Source: an uncultured Dorea sp. (GTDB lineage: Bacteria; Bacillota; Clostridia; Lachnospirales; Lachnospiraceae). From it: 61,928 nt of DNA. Positions 18,328 through 26,851 of the stretch are shown one piece after another. Position numbers and translations under genes: made by a program. The stretch spans positions 1 through 61,928 of the forward strand of contig CAJUBG010000017.1 in the NCBI GenBank assembly GCA_910584575.1, read 5' to 3'. Within the stretch, counting starts at the first letter, position 1, and each line of letters starts with the position of its first letter. The notes below the pieces were generated by a model, which had not been told where the DNA came from, did no database searches, and saw only the letters and a list, made by a program, of their open reading frames with translations.

Positions 18328-19212
18328 ATGGCTGAAAAAGATGTTGCAGAAAAGACATTGGAAGCATATAATGACGTATTTGCCGATATAGTTAATGTAC
18401 TCCTTTTTCAAGGTAACCCCTTAATAAAAGAGACAGAATTAGAAGAAGAACGCACTTACTCCAGCTATAAGGCAGATGGAAAGCTTCACGCCCAGGAACG
18501 GGACGTTGCAAAATACTGGCATTCTGGCCTGATACGGATTGCTCTGTTCGGTCTGGAGAACCAGACCGCAGTAGATAGAGATATGCCCCTAAGAATAATC
18601 GGATACGATGGGGCTGCTTATCGCTCACAGCTTTTGTCAGATACCCAGACTATGCGCTATCCGATTATTACTTTAGTATTGTATTTTGGTTATAAGAAAA
18701 ACTGGAAAGCCCCTACAAGCCTTTACGAATGTTTGTCGATTCCAGAGGAATTAAAGCCATTTGTCAATGATTACAAGATGAACTTGTTCCAGATTGCATA
18801 TCTGAGTGAAGAACAAGTACAGATGTTCCAGAGCGATTTCCGGATTGTAGCTGATTATTTTGTCCAGATGAGGAAGAATAATGATTATATTGCGCCGGAC
18901 ACTACGATCAAGCATGTGCATGAGTTACTGCAATTAATGTCTGTAATGACAAAGGATAACCGTTATAATGATGTATATAGTCCTGATATGGAAGGGAGGA
19001 ACGTAAATATGTGCGAGGTTCTTGACAGGGTTGAACATAGAGGCGAGCTTAGAGGCGAACGCAGGGGAGAAACTAGGGGATTAGATACTGCTTTTTCATT
19101 AGTGCAATTTCTGATGGAAAATAATCGATTGAATGACTTAAAGAAAGCATCAGAAGATGAAGCTTTTAGAAATAAACTCTTGACTGAGTTTTTTCCAAAT
19201 AAAGAAAAGTAA
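18328..19212 (+). CDS. Rpn-family PD-(D/E)XK nuclease / putative transposase
   Basis: A 294-residue protein with the N-terminal signature of the Rpn (recombination-promoting nuclease, YhgA-like) family: FADIVNVLLFQG, then ERDVAKYW and IALFGLENQT, which carry the likely metal-binding Asp/Glu/Lys. The tail (about 235-260) has Arg/Gly/Glu repeats (RGELRGERRGETRG) usual in these proteins. E. coli RpnA-type enzymes promote recA-independent recombination; RpnA-like genes are often multi-copy. RBS GAGAGGAG precedes the ATG. It is complete, unlike the second nuclease gene near 37 kb. Confidence 0.85.
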   Translation: MAEKDVAEKTLEAYNDVFADIVNVLLFQGNPLIKETELEEERTYSSYKADGKLHAQERDVAKYWHSGLIRIALFGLENQTAVDRDMPLRIIGYDGAAYRSQLLSDTQTMRYPIITLVLYFGYKKNWKAPTSLYECLSIPEELKPFVNDYKMNLFQIAYLSEEQVQMFQSDFRIVADYFVQMRKNNDYIAPDTTIKHVHELLQLMSVMTKDNRYNDVYSPDMEGRNVNMCEVLDRVEHRGELRGERRGETRGLDTAFSLVQFLMENNRLNDLKKASEDEAFRNKLLTEFFPNKEK

Positions 19213-19240
19213 AATCAATCATTAAAGGAGGAAGATGGAT

Positions 19241-19486
19241 ATGGAGTTTAGACCATCTGGCGTCTGTTCACGGTTAATCAAGGTGGATGTGGACGGAGAC
19301 GTTATTAAGAATGTACAATTTGTCGGCGGCTGCGCCGGAAATACCCAGGGCATTGCGAGCTTGGTGGTTGGTATGAATGTACATGACGCAATCTCACGTA
19401 TGGAGGGGATTACGTGCGGCTTCAAGCCTACCTCTTGTCCGGATCAGCTTGCCAAGGCGCTTCGCCAGGCAATCGGGGAAGCATAA
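19241..19486 (+). CDS. TSCPD-domain protein (TIGR03905 type)
   Basis: An 81-residue protein containing the TSCPD motif near its C-terminus (FKPTSCPDQLAKAL) and GGCAGNTQGIASLV, with conserved Cys residues suggesting metal binding. The same domain is found at the C-terminus of some ribonucleotide reductases and alone in Clostridia. Function unknown. Two ATGs compete (19235 and 19241); AAAGGAGG ends 3 bases before the first and 9 before the second, so I chose the second. Confidence 0.9.
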   Translation: MEFRPSGVCSRLIKVDVDGDVIKNVQFVGGCAGNTQGIASLVVGMNVHDAISRMEGITCGFKPTSCPDQLAKALRQAIGEA

Positions 19487-19517
19487 GGCATAGCTTTAGA
19501 CAGAACACATAACTGGA

Positions 19518-19560
19518 AAAGGATACGAAGTGTATTATAACCTCGTATCCTTTCAGCTTA
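19518..19560 (+). terminator. Hairpin downstream of the TSCPD gene
   Basis: An 11-bp perfect inverted repeat (AAAGGATACGA at 19518-19528, TCGTATCCTTT at 19543-19553). The T-tract after it is short, so termination is probable but not certain. Confidence 0.5.
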
Positions 19561-19582
19561 TTCTCGTTCTCTTAATTTGTTT

Positions 19583-19716
19583 GGGAGGGCTGCAGGAAGT
19601 ACCGTCTACGACGACTTTGACCCGTTTCGTGGGCCTACGGTTTCTCAATGTAAGGTCGAAATTAAATTAATAGTTCCATCGTTTGCACCGTAGACGGTAC
19701 TTCCTACAGCTCTCCC
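19583..19716. repeat. 134-bp element bounded by 28-bp near-perfect inverted repeats
   Basis: The left arm (19583-19610) and the right arm (19689-19716) are reverse complements at 26 of 28 positions. Both contain the core AGGAAGTACCGTCTACG or its complement. The 78-base interior has no open reading frame of note. The rest of the 19487-19874 gap is AT-rich and holds nothing else I can identify. The form suggests a palindromic mobile element (MITE-like) or a structured RNA; there is no transposase and no clear target-site duplication. Confidence 0.7.
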
Positions 19717-19874
19717 TTACTTTCCGCTATCTTTAGTTTTTTAGACTAACTCTGTCTTCAGATTGCAATTTTCAATATTCAATTTTTAATTTAGTATGTC
19801 GTTTGTCGTCTTTAATTTGTCGCTTACTTTTTGCCTGTTTGTCTTACTCTCTTATACTTTGGACGAATGGTTCT

Positions 19875-20357
19875 TTATGGCTTTTCGATGTATACACCGT
19901 TGGTAAAGGACTCACCTACATCGTAATGAGCAGAATGAACACAACGAACTCTATAGTAATATCCACCTTCAACTTCCAAAGTCCGGTTTGAACTTACTCT
20001 ATCTGCGTTCTCATTTTCCTTATACCAATTATCATAATAGGTCCAAGACGTATCTCCCTCTTTAGCACGCTCTACAATAACTGATACTCTCACATAACTA
20101 ACCTCACGTGTAGCTATAGTCGTCCCTCCTGCAAAAATCTTTCCAGGACCTAATCTAGCACATTTGGAATAACTTGCCAATAAATCTTCGCCTCTTGTAA
20201 GTGTCGTAGCATATCCCACGGATTCTTCATCATGTGTCAAATACGAACCATCCAAGATAGGATCATCTGACGCTGCTTGTGCATTATTTGCAGATATTAG
20301 TAGCATGCTGAGTACCAGCAATAATGAGCAACATACAGACACCATCTTTTTTTTCAA
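19875..20357 (-). CDS. Small secreted protein (resembles DUF6147 family)
   Basis: A 160-residue protein with a clear signal peptide (MKKKMVSVCCSLLLVLSMLL, cleavage near NNAQA-A, residues 25-29) and a mature domain rich in Tyr and beta-structure (SYLTHDEESVGYA, TTIATREVSYVRVSVIVER, GGYYYRVRCVHSAH). By memory this pattern resembles small secreted DUF6147 proteins of Firmicutes; I cannot confirm it. Exported, function unknown. It lies downstream of the DUF4367-like gene on the same strand (70-base gap), so the two may be co-transcribed. Confidence 0.7.
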   Translation of the reverse strand: MKKKMVSVCCSLLLVLSMLLISANNAQAASDDPILDGSYLTHDEESVGYATTLTRGEDLLASYSKCARLGPGKIFAGGTTIATREVSYVRVSVIVERAKEGDTSWTYYDNWYKENENADRVSSNRTLEVEGGYYYRVRCVHSAHYDVGESFTNGVYIEKP

Positions 20358-20427
20358 TCTTACACCTCCAATCCTACTTTAATCCCTCAATTATATAAAC
20401 ACATAACTTTATAAAAACTGACGCGAT

Positions 20428-21387
20428 TTAACGTAAAAAATGTAAATTATTCACAATCAATTCAAACTCCGTCTTTTCCATAGTACCAGTTAAAAAATAA
20501 TTTAATCCCCGTTCTTCAAAACTAGCCGAAAAACGACTCGTTTTTCCTTTAGCAACTTGGTACTGCTTTATCTCTATCTCTTTTCCACACACCTCAACGG
20601 AATATTTATCTAAAACCTTATCTTCTATCTCGAAACCAAAAGATTCCTTCAAATAAGATGAATTTATTAAGTAAATAAGTTTTTCCCCTGCATATTCATA
20701 CGATAACTCTGCTGCCCTCATTAATTCATCATACTTCATACTTACAAATTTCATATTGTCTGTTACTATAATTATTCTTACCGGCTCAATGCCAAATTCC
20801 TCTCCAATTCTTCTATATGCCTCTTCTTCATTCTCATTTACTATAATCAAATTATCTTCACTAGAATCTACTTGCTCAATCTCTCTGTTACCAACAACTC
20901 GTCTCATCATAGAAATAATCCTCTCAGGCCCGCCCATACTCGTCAATCCCACGGCCATCGCTAACACCACAGCCGCAGCAAGCCCAAAGTATGCCTTCCT
21001 AACCCGCTTCTTCTTCCGAACAACCTTCCCCTCTCTCTGTGCCCTTTCTTCTTCCTCCATCACCCTTCTGCCGATTTCCAGTGCCTTGAGGTCTTCCTCA
21101 GACATATTGGCGTACAGATTATCCTGCTTCTTTTTCCTCACCGTCCCTATCTCTATAATATTATCTATCTTTTTGACATCTTCTCCCTTTTCTTCCTTTT
21201 CCTTCTCTACCTTCCCGCTTTTCTCTAACCTCTCTATCTCCTCACTAATCTTCAAATACAACGATTCCTTCATCCCTACCGGCACACTGATATCGTCGTC
21301 CTTCCCAAGCGCTGCGTCTTCCTCCTTCGCAGCCCTCTTGAAGTCTTGTTTTATCATCTGTTCCAGTAATTCATCATTATTTTTCAT
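20428..21387 (-). CDS. Membrane protein with DUF4367-like tail, probable anti-sigma-type regulator
   Basis: A 319-residue protein: charged cytoplasmic N-terminus (about 1-135, many Glu/Lys), one transmembrane helix (about 138-158, YFGLAAAVVLAMAVGLTSM) and an extracytoplasmic domain ending NYFLTGTMEKTEFELIVNNLHFL, the pattern of DUF4367 domains. Such proteins usually pair with an ECF sigma factor. The nearest sigma gene (22719-23279, same strand) is separated from it by the oppositely oriented MurG-like gene. I chose the ATG at 21387, 7 bases after GAGAGG; two ATGs lie just upstream. Confidence 0.7.
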   Translation of the reverse strand: MKNNDELLEQMIKQDFKRAAKEEDAALGKDDDISVPVGMKESLYLKISEEIERLEKSGKVEKEKEEKGEDVKKIDNIIEIGTVRKKKQDNLYANMSEEDLKALEIGRRVMEEEERAQREGKVVRKKKRVRKAYFGLAAAVVLAMAVGLTSMGGPERIISMMRRVVGNREIEQVDSSEDNLIIVNENEEEAYRRIGEEFGIEPVRIIIVTDNMKFVSMKYDELMRAAELSYEYAGEKLIYLINSSYLKESFGFEIEDKVLDKYSVEVCGKEIEIKQYQVAKGKTSRFSASFEERGLNYFLTGTMEKTEFELIVNNLHFLR

Positions 21388-21548
21388 CATTATACCTCTC
21401 ATCAAATATATGCGACCTTATATACTGTATTGTATATCCCGAAATCTTCTTCTTTCTCTTGACCAAATCACTTCTAAACGTATAATATAATTATAACAGA
21501 TTGTCATACAGACAACGTTCTATGCTTTATCAAGATTGGGAGGTCATT

Positions 21549-22616
21549 ATGAAACGCATTATCTTAACTGGCGGCGGCACCGCAGGCCACGTAACACCTA
21601 ATATTGCCCTTTTGCCACGGCTCAAAGAATTACAATATGATATTCACTATATCGGTTCTTACCATGGTATTGAAAAGGAGTTAATCGAACAGTTTGGAAT
21701 TCCATATCACGGAATATCTTCTGGAAAATTACGCCGTTATTTCAGTATTCAGAATTTTACGGATCCATTTCGCGTAATCAAGGGATTAGGCGAAGCAAAA
21801 AAACTGGTGAAGATACTGAATCCTGACGTAATCTTTTCCAAGGGTGGGTTTGTCTCTGTTCCTGTCGTACTGGCGGGAAAGGGCCGTCATGTACCAACGA
21901 TTATCCACGAATCTGATATGACGCCTGGTCTTGCCAACAAGCTGTCTATCCCTTCCGCAACCAAAGTCTGCTGTAACTTCCCAGAGACTTTGACACATCT
22001 TCCAGAGGGAAAGGCAATCTTGACAGGTTCACCAATCCGGCAGGAATTATTGTCCGGTGACAAATATAAAGCAAAAGAATTCCTTAAATTCACCTCCGAC
22101 AAGCCTGTAATCATGGTCGTCGGCGGAAGTCTTGGTTCTGTGGCAGTCAACGAGGCAGTACGGGGTGTCCTGCCTGAACTTTTAAAGACATTCCAAGTCA
22201 TTCACCTCTGTGGCAAAGGAAAGCTTGACGAATCCCTCAAGGACATGGAAGGTTATGCCCAATTTGAGTACGTCAAAGAAGAATTAAAAGACCTCTTTGC
22301 CTTAACAGATATCGTTATCTCCAGAGCCGGAGCCAACGCCATCTGTGAACTGCTTGCCCTCCATAAGCCGAATCTTTTGATTCCGCTTTCTGTCAATGCA
22401 AGCCGCGGTGACCAGATTTTGAATGCCCGTTCATTTGAACGTCAGGGATATAGTGTCGTCCTGGAAGAAGAAGCGCTCAGCAAGGAAGAGCTTCTTAATT
22501 CCATTATGTCATTATATAAGAACAGAGCTTCTTACATAGATGCCATGAAGAACTCTCCGCAGCAGAATTCTATTGACACAATCATAGACCTGATTGAAAC
22601 TGCCGTTAATAAGTAG
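21549..22616 (+). CDS. murG: MurG-like UDP-GlcNAc:undecaprenyl-PP-MurNAc-pentapeptide GlcNAc transferase
   Basis: A 355-residue GT-B glycosyltransferase with the MurG signatures: N-terminal GGGTAGHVTPNIAL loop, IGSYHGIEKELI, GKLRRYFS, GGFVSVPVVLAG, and the donor-binding block SRAGANAICELLALHKPNLLIPL. MurG adds GlcNAc to lipid I at the membrane. Usually murG lies in the mur/div cluster; here it stands alone and interrupts a sigma/anti-sigma-like pair, so it may be a second MurG-like enzyme. The ATG at 21549 has GGGAGG 5 bases upstream; an open frame of 16 more codons lacks a ribosome-binding site. Confidence 0.9.
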   Translation: MKRIILTGGGTAGHVTPNIALLPRLKELQYDIHYIGSYHGIEKELIEQFGIPYHGISSGKLRRYFSIQNFTDPFRVIKGLGEAKKLVKILNPDVIFSKGGFVSVPVVLAGKGRHVPTIIHESDMTPGLANKLSIPSATKVCCNFPETLTHLPEGKAILTGSPIRQELLSGDKYKAKEFLKFTSDKPVIMVVGGSLGSVAVNEAVRGVLPELLKTFQVIHLCGKGKLDESLKDMEGYAQFEYVKEELKDLFALTDIVISRAGANAICELLALHKPNLLIPLSVNASRGDQILNARSFERQGYSVVLEEEALSKEELLNSIMSLYKNRASYIDAMKNSPQQNSIDTIIDLIETAVNK

Positions 22617-22647
22617 TTTCCAAACCATTAGTTCCGTATAGGCACGT

Positions 22648-22720
22648 GTATCGACGTATTCCGACAAAAAATGTCGATACTTATAGATAAAAAACAGGTG
22701 TCAGTATCGGCACCTGTTTT
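22648..22720. terminator. Double hairpin between convergent genes (bidirectional terminator)
   Basis: First hairpin GTATCGAC (22648-22655) / GTCGATAC (22673-22680). The second has a 10-bp perfect stem, AAAACAGGTG (22691-22700) / CACCTGTTTT (22711-22720), with A/T tracts on both sides. The second overlaps the stop codon of the sigma gene, so it can end both the MurG-like and the sigma transcripts. Confidence 0.75.
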
Positions 22721-23279
22721 ACGCTTTATTCAAGTGATCATACTCCTCTGCGTAATTTTCGCGTATCCATTTCTTTGCCCGATACAATATACTGTGCAGA
22801 ACATCCAGCGTCACTTCCATATTTTCCGCAACCTCTTTCTGCGGCTTTTCTAAAACATATGTAATCGTAACAGCTTCATACCACCTGGGGTTCTTCTCGT
22901 ACAATGCCTCAAATATTCCTTTCTTCAATTCCACAAACTGCTGATCTTTTATCTTCCTCACAAAGAATTCTTCCGGATTTTCCACAGATTCTGAGAGCCG
23001 CACCTCTGCTTCACCCTCCATTTCTTCCACCAAACATTCTTTTTTACGGTCTCTTTTCAAATTCAGAGCCATATATTTTGTCGTCAGAAGCAGCCACGCC
23101 CTGGCTGCTTCTTTCTCAACATTTTCCATATTTGTAAGTAATTTCATAAATACATTCTGTACAATTTCTTCTGCCGAATGGTGATTTCCGGAATACTTTA
23201 CTGCCACTTTATATACTCGATCAAAATTTTCTTCGTAAATTACATTGAAGTCTGCTTTTGTTATTAACTCAGCTTCCAC
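22719..23279 (-). CDS. ECF-type RNA polymerase sigma factor
   Basis: A 186-residue sigma-70 family protein: region 2 (about 10-80: FDRVYKVAVKYSGNHHSAEEIVQNVFMKLL, ARAWLLLTTKYMALNL) and region 4 (about 125-175: TYVLEKPQKEVAENMEVTLDVLHSILYRAKKWIREN). The start is GTG, 10 bases after AAGGA. Region 4 lacks the classical ...TVKSRLHRAR pattern (it reads LDVLHSILYRAKKW), so DNA recognition may be unusual. The likely membrane partner is the DUF4367-like protein beyond the MurG-like gene. Confidence 0.85.
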   Translation of the reverse strand: MEAELITKADFNVIYEENFDRVYKVAVKYSGNHHSAEEIVQNVFMKLLTNMENVEKEAARAWLLLTTKYMALNLKRDRKKECLVEEMEGEAEVRLSESVENPEEFFVRKIKDQQFVELKKGIFEALYEKNPRWYEAVTITYVLEKPQKEVAENMEVTLDVLHSILYRAKKWIRENYAEEYDHLNKA

Positions 23280-23306
23280 TTACTACTCATCCTTCACTCT
23301 CTTAAA

Positions 23307-23714
23307 CTATTTTATCTTAGCCAGTAATTCCTCTCTATCCTCATCGGTCAGTTTGCCCATCTTCCAATTCAATCCAATACCGTCATTCTTGTATCTTGGA
23401 ATCATATGCAGATGGAAATGAAATACGGTCTGACCAGCCGCCTCTCCATTATTCTGTACAATATTATATCCATCACATCCAAGAATGTCCGTAAGCTTTG
23501 TAATCATCTTCTTTGCCAGCACAAGAACCTTTGCTGCTAATCCATCATCAAGCTCATACAGATTCGCATAGTGCTCCTTGGGAATAATCAATGCATGTCC
23601 CTTTGTAGCCGGACTTACATCCAGGATTACCCTGAAATCTTCATCCTCATACAAAGTAGCCGTAGGAATATCCCCATTCGCGAGTTTGCAGAATATACAA
23701 TTCTCATCCTTCAT
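23307..23714 (-). CDS. HIT-family (histidine triad) nucleotide hydrolase
   Basis: A 135-residue protein with the CIFCKLANGDIPTATLYEDE N-terminus (Zn-type Cys pair) and the histidine-triad active site HFHLHMIPR (about 98-106). HINT-type enzymes hydrolyse AMP-lysine and other nucleoside phosphoramidates. It is 27 bases upstream of the sigma gene on the same strand and divergent from the histidine kinase. Confidence 0.93.
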   Translation of the reverse strand: MKDENCIFCKLANGDIPTATLYEDEDFRVILDVSPATKGHALIIPKEHYANLYELDDGLAAKVLVLAKKMITKLTDILGCDGYNIVQNNGEAAGQTVFHFHLHMIPRYKNDGIGLNWKMGKLTDEDREELLAKIK

Positions 23715-23799
23715 ATCAATATCATCCTTTCTTAAAAATAGTAATTGATTATTTCCTCCGCCAATGCTAAACTGTTAATTCAGAAAGGCGGTAAATACT

Positions 23800-24552
23800 A
23801 TGTTTTCAGTTACAGATTACGACAAATTACAACAAATTATGGAAGAAAGCCCTGATAAAAAAGAACTCCTTACAAGACTTCTGGAATCTCATCGAATGGA
23901 AGTCAGCGCTATTAGCCACGAAATTCGGAATCCCTTAACTCTTGTATACAGTACACTTCAATTAATTGAAGCACAGCATCCGGAGGTTCTGGATTTCCAC
24001 CACTGGGATTCTATGCACCAGGATATTGAATACATGTCTCAGCTATTGGACGAGCTTTCTTCCTATAACAATGGAGAGAAACTGTCCCTTGCCAGAACGG
24101 ATACCACAGTCTTTCTTAAGACTCTTGTTCTGTCATTTGCTTCATCTATTCTGGATACTAATATCGAATTCACCTCCAGAATTGCATCCGGCTTACCATC
24201 CATCATAGTTGATCCTGTAAAACTGAAACAGACACTTCTGAATCTTCTGAGCAATGCGAAAGATGCTGTCCTTTCACTATCTGATTCAGAATCGCCTTCT
24301 ATCCGTCTGGACACAGAATACAACAGCCATACCGTCCGTATCTCGATTTCAGACAATGGTTCCGGAATCGATACCAAAGATATTCCTTTTATCTTTGACC
24401 CATTCGTTACATATAAGAAAAATGGAACTGGTCTTGGACTTGCGATTACAAGACGGATTATTACAGCTCATGGCGGCTCCATTCAGGTAAAATCAACTCT
24501 CGGAAAAGGTACTGTCTTTACAGTTTCCCTTCCAGTACAGAAAAATCCCTGA
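23800..24552 (+). CDS. Cytoplasmic orphan sensor histidine kinase
   Basis: A 250-residue kinase with no membrane segment and only about 35 residues ahead of the phospho-acceptor helix. H-box is AISHEIRNPLTLVYSTLQL (about 37-55); N-box LKQTLLNLLSNAKDAV; G1 SDNGSGI; F-box PFIFDPFV; G2 GTGLGLAI. No response regulator is adjacent. The N-box and 'HEIRNPL' style resemble sporulation kinases of the KinA/KinB group, so a Spo0A phosphorelay role is possible but is inference. Its last 60 bases overlap the 3' end of the rhomboid gene on the other strand. Confidence 0.88.
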   Translation: MFSVTDYDKLQQIMEESPDKKELLTRLLESHRMEVSAISHEIRNPLTLVYSTLQLIEAQHPEVLDFHHWDSMHQDIEYMSQLLDELSSYNNGEKLSLARTDTTVFLKTLVLSFASSILDTNIEFTSRIASGLPSIIVDPVKLKQTLLNLLSNAKDAVLSLSDSESPSIRLDTEYNSHTVRISISDNGSGIDTKDIPFIFDPFVTYKKNGTGLGLAITRRIITAHGGSIQVKSTLGKGTVFTVSLPVQKNP

Positions 24553-25113
24553 TACAAAACCTGTAATCAGACCGCCTATGTGTGCCAGGTTGTCCACTCC
24601 ACTACTAGAGAATCCATAATACAGGCTGATGATAATCATAAATGCAAGACCTTTACCAGAGATATCCCCAATCCGTCCCCGATTACGTATTGCTACATAT
24701 AATAATGCCCCGATTATCCCGAAAATTGCCCCCGATGCCCCTGCCGAGATGCTATAATCCATTGTCCGAAATTCATACCATGCAGACAGAATATTACCGC
24801 CCAGACCGCTAAGGATATAGATTAACAGGAACTTAAACCTCCCTATCTCTATCTCCAGATTCCACCCAATCAATACCAGCGTCACCATATTATTAATCAG
24901 ATGCTCAAATCCAAAATGAAGGAACATGCTGGTAAATAAACGGTAATATTCTCCATCCTCCAACACCTTCGGAACAAACATAGCGCCATGCCCTAATAAG
25001 AACATCCCATCCTCTGTCATTCCCTGCCAAGAAAGTGCAAAGAATACTATCACATTAATTACTGCCAATAAAATAGTACATGGAGCAGCGATTCTATCTT
25101 TATATAACAACAA
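24493..25113 (-). CDS. Rhomboid-family intramembrane serine protease
   Basis: About 206 residues with six predicted membrane helices. Catalytic Ser is in SAGASGAIFGIIGAL and the catalytic His in DNLAHIGGLITGF; the HFGFEHLINNMVTL segment in the second helix fits the rhomboid HxxxN motif. The start is uncertain: GGAGG sits directly against the GTG at 25119 but 6 bases before the TTG at 25113, which I chose. The gene is convergent with, and overlaps, the histidine kinase gene by 60 bases. Confidence 0.9.
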   Translation of the reverse strand: MLLYKDRIAAPCTILLAVINVIVFFALSWQGMTEDGMFLLGHGAMFVPKVLEDGEYYRLFTSMFLHFGFEHLINNMVTLVLIGWNLEIEIGRFKFLLIYILSGLGGNILSAWYEFRTMDYSISAGASGAIFGIIGALLYVAIRNRGRIGDISGKGLAFMIIISLYYGFSSSGVDNLAHIGGLITGFVSGIFLYWKGNCKDSTFSES

Positions 25114-25245
25114 CGTCACCCTCCAGTATATGTTCTCATTATTCCTGCATAGTATACCATATTCTTCCTGATAAAGTAACCTATATCTGACAAAATTATT
25201 GTAACATATCTAAATGGCAAAGTCATTATCACTTTTGGGTAAAAT

Positions 25246-25992
25246 CTAGTAAGAAAAATCTTCTTCTTCAATATGTAATCCGTCCCAATCTCCCCATTTT
25301 GACTTTCTTCGTTTATTCAAAATTCTCTTTACAGGCGTCCACACAGTATCCGATTCCCTCATCATTCCGCTTCCAATTTCCTGCTCTGTAATCCAGTCTC
25401 TCCCCCTCAAATCATCCTCCAACTCCTCCTCGCCTTTATCACTGACCCTGTTCTCGTAATTCTCTGTTATATGTTCATCCTTTTGAAGATTCTGGAGACA
25501 TTCTGCCGCCAGCTTCTCCAAGCTATAATTCTCATCCATAGTCTTCTTATGTAAAAGAAATACCATACGAATACATTCCTGATCCTGATAATCTGCCTGC
25601 TTCACAAAATACTCTGTCAATATATGAAATTCCTCCCATAGCTCTTGCTTTGCTAACGGATAATAACAGAAGAAATACCTCCCATCCTCATAAAAGATAT
25701 ATTCTGGCTTCAATAAAATACAATGGATATTCAACAAAAATGTTTCCGCCTCCTTAACTACACTTCTAAAATCTCTAAGAAACATTTTTATGTCTTTAAC
25801 ATTTATTTTACTTCTTTCAAACATTGCCTGCATTGATATCTTTCCGCTGACATCATAATCATAATAACTTTTTTCATTAACTCCCCTTCCACCCATCTTC
25901 AATATTCCATTCAGATTATTTGCCTTCAGCATACGAATCTGATAGTCTTCTTTATAGAAAATATCCTCCTCAATCGTTATCTTACGCTCCAT
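25246..25992 (-). CDS. DUF6382-type protein at the end of the Tad pilus operon
   Basis: A 248-residue soluble protein (ITIEEDIFYKEDYQIRMLKA, FYEDGRYFFCYYPLAKQELW). This resembles the DUF6382 domain, which in Lachnospiraceae normally precedes an FHA domain; here the protein ends after a charged linker (about 180-248) with no FHA domain. The ATG at 25992 follows the tadE-like stop by 2 bases. It is the last gene of the Tad operon; a regulatory or adaptor role in pilus assembly is inference from position. Confidence 0.7.
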   Translation of the reverse strand: MERKITIEEDIFYKEDYQIRMLKANNLNGILKMGGRGVNEKSYYDYDVSGKISMQAMFERSKINVKDIKMFLRDFRSVVKEAETFLLNIHCILLKPEYIFYEDGRYFFCYYPLAKQELWEEFHILTEYFVKQADYQDQECIRMVFLLHKKTMDENYSLEKLAAECLQNLQKDEHITENYENRVSDKGEEELEDDLRGRDWITEQEIGSGMMRESDTVWTPVKRILNKRRKSKWGDWDGLHIEEEDFSY

Positions 25993-25994
25993 CC

Positions 25995-26408
25995 TTACAA
26001 CCAATCCTCCTCTCCCTTTAGCCGTCTCAAATCTCTGATTTTTTTCTCCGGCTCTGTAACCGCGGCCCTCTTGATAACCGAAATACTCATATATTTTCTT
26101 GATGCACCTGCAATAACTTCAATCTCATCCTTTTCCACTTTTACTGATACCTGCAAACGAGCAAACATAACACATTTATTTTTTGTCCTTTGATTGAAAA
26201 GAGTCTCTAATTCTCCTTCTTTGACCCCCTCCTTCTCCCTCGCCTTTGTACTCCCCACAACGGCTGTCTCGTATGCAGCGCCGGACAATATAATTTTGTC
26301 ATGATAATAAAATACTGATAAAATACACCCCATAATCAGAAATAGAATTATAGGCATTAAAAATGACATTTCTACCGTCATGCTTCCCTGCACTTTGTAA
26401 TCGTTCAC
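25995..26408 (-). CDS. TadE-like pseudopilin
   Basis: A 137-residue protein with a short hydrophilic leader and a hydrophobic helix preceded by GSMTVEMSFLMPIILFLI (about 8-30), the TadE/TadG signature with the conserved Glu after the processing site. The rest is extracytoplasmic. TadE-like proteins are minor pseudopilins cleaved by the A24 peptidase whose gene overlaps this one by four bases (ATGA). Confidence 0.82.
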   Translation of the reverse strand: MNDYKVQGSMTVEMSFLMPIILFLIMGCILSVFYYHDKIILSGAAYETAVVGSTKAREKEGVKEGELETLFNQRTKNKCVMFARLQVSVKVEKDEIEVIAGASRKYMSISVIKRAAVTEPEKKIRDLRRLKGEEDWL

Positions 26409-26851
26409 TCAATCACTCCTCCTGTGAGAATACTGAATAGATATCCTGCTGCCAAAAAAGGAATAAAGGGCAGTTTATATTTTCGTGACATTTTCTTTAC
26501 TGAAAGACAAATAACTGCTGCCGCCAAAAGAAAAAAGAATGCCGCCAAAAGAACCTCTAATATTTTCCATATCCCAAGATAAATTCCCAGGATAAGTATT
26601 ATCCAACTATCACCATATCCCATTCCCTCTCTGGTAACCATACTGACCAGCAAAAATAATACTCCTATTCCTATTCCCCCTGCCATCAGCCAGACGTCAC
26701 CTTTTTCTATCAAAAGCTGATATCCCAGAACTGCCAGGTTGACGGATATCAAAATATACACCGGTATTCTTCGAGAGCGAATGTCTGCAATGGATAAGCC
26801 TGCCAACACAACCATACATATAAACTGGCCTATCGTCCACATCTTACGCAA
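26405..26851 (-). CDS. A24-family prepilin peptidase (TadV/CpaA-like)
   Basis: A 148-residue integral membrane protein with five or so helices. The two catalytic aspartates are visible in SIADIRSRRIP (about residue 23) and GMGYGDSW (about residue 80), matching the GxGD class. Small size without the N-methylase domain is typical of TadV. It would process the Flp pilin and TadE-like proteins encoded in the same operon. Overlaps both neighbours. Confidence 0.9.
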   Translation of the reverse strand: MRKMWTIGQFICMVVLAGLSIADIRSRRIPVYILISVNLAVLGYQLLIEKGDVWLMAGGIGIGVLFLLVSMVTREGMGYGDSWIILILGIYLGIWKILEVLLAAFFFLLAAAVICLSVKKMSRKYKLPFIPFLAAGYLFSILTGGVIE

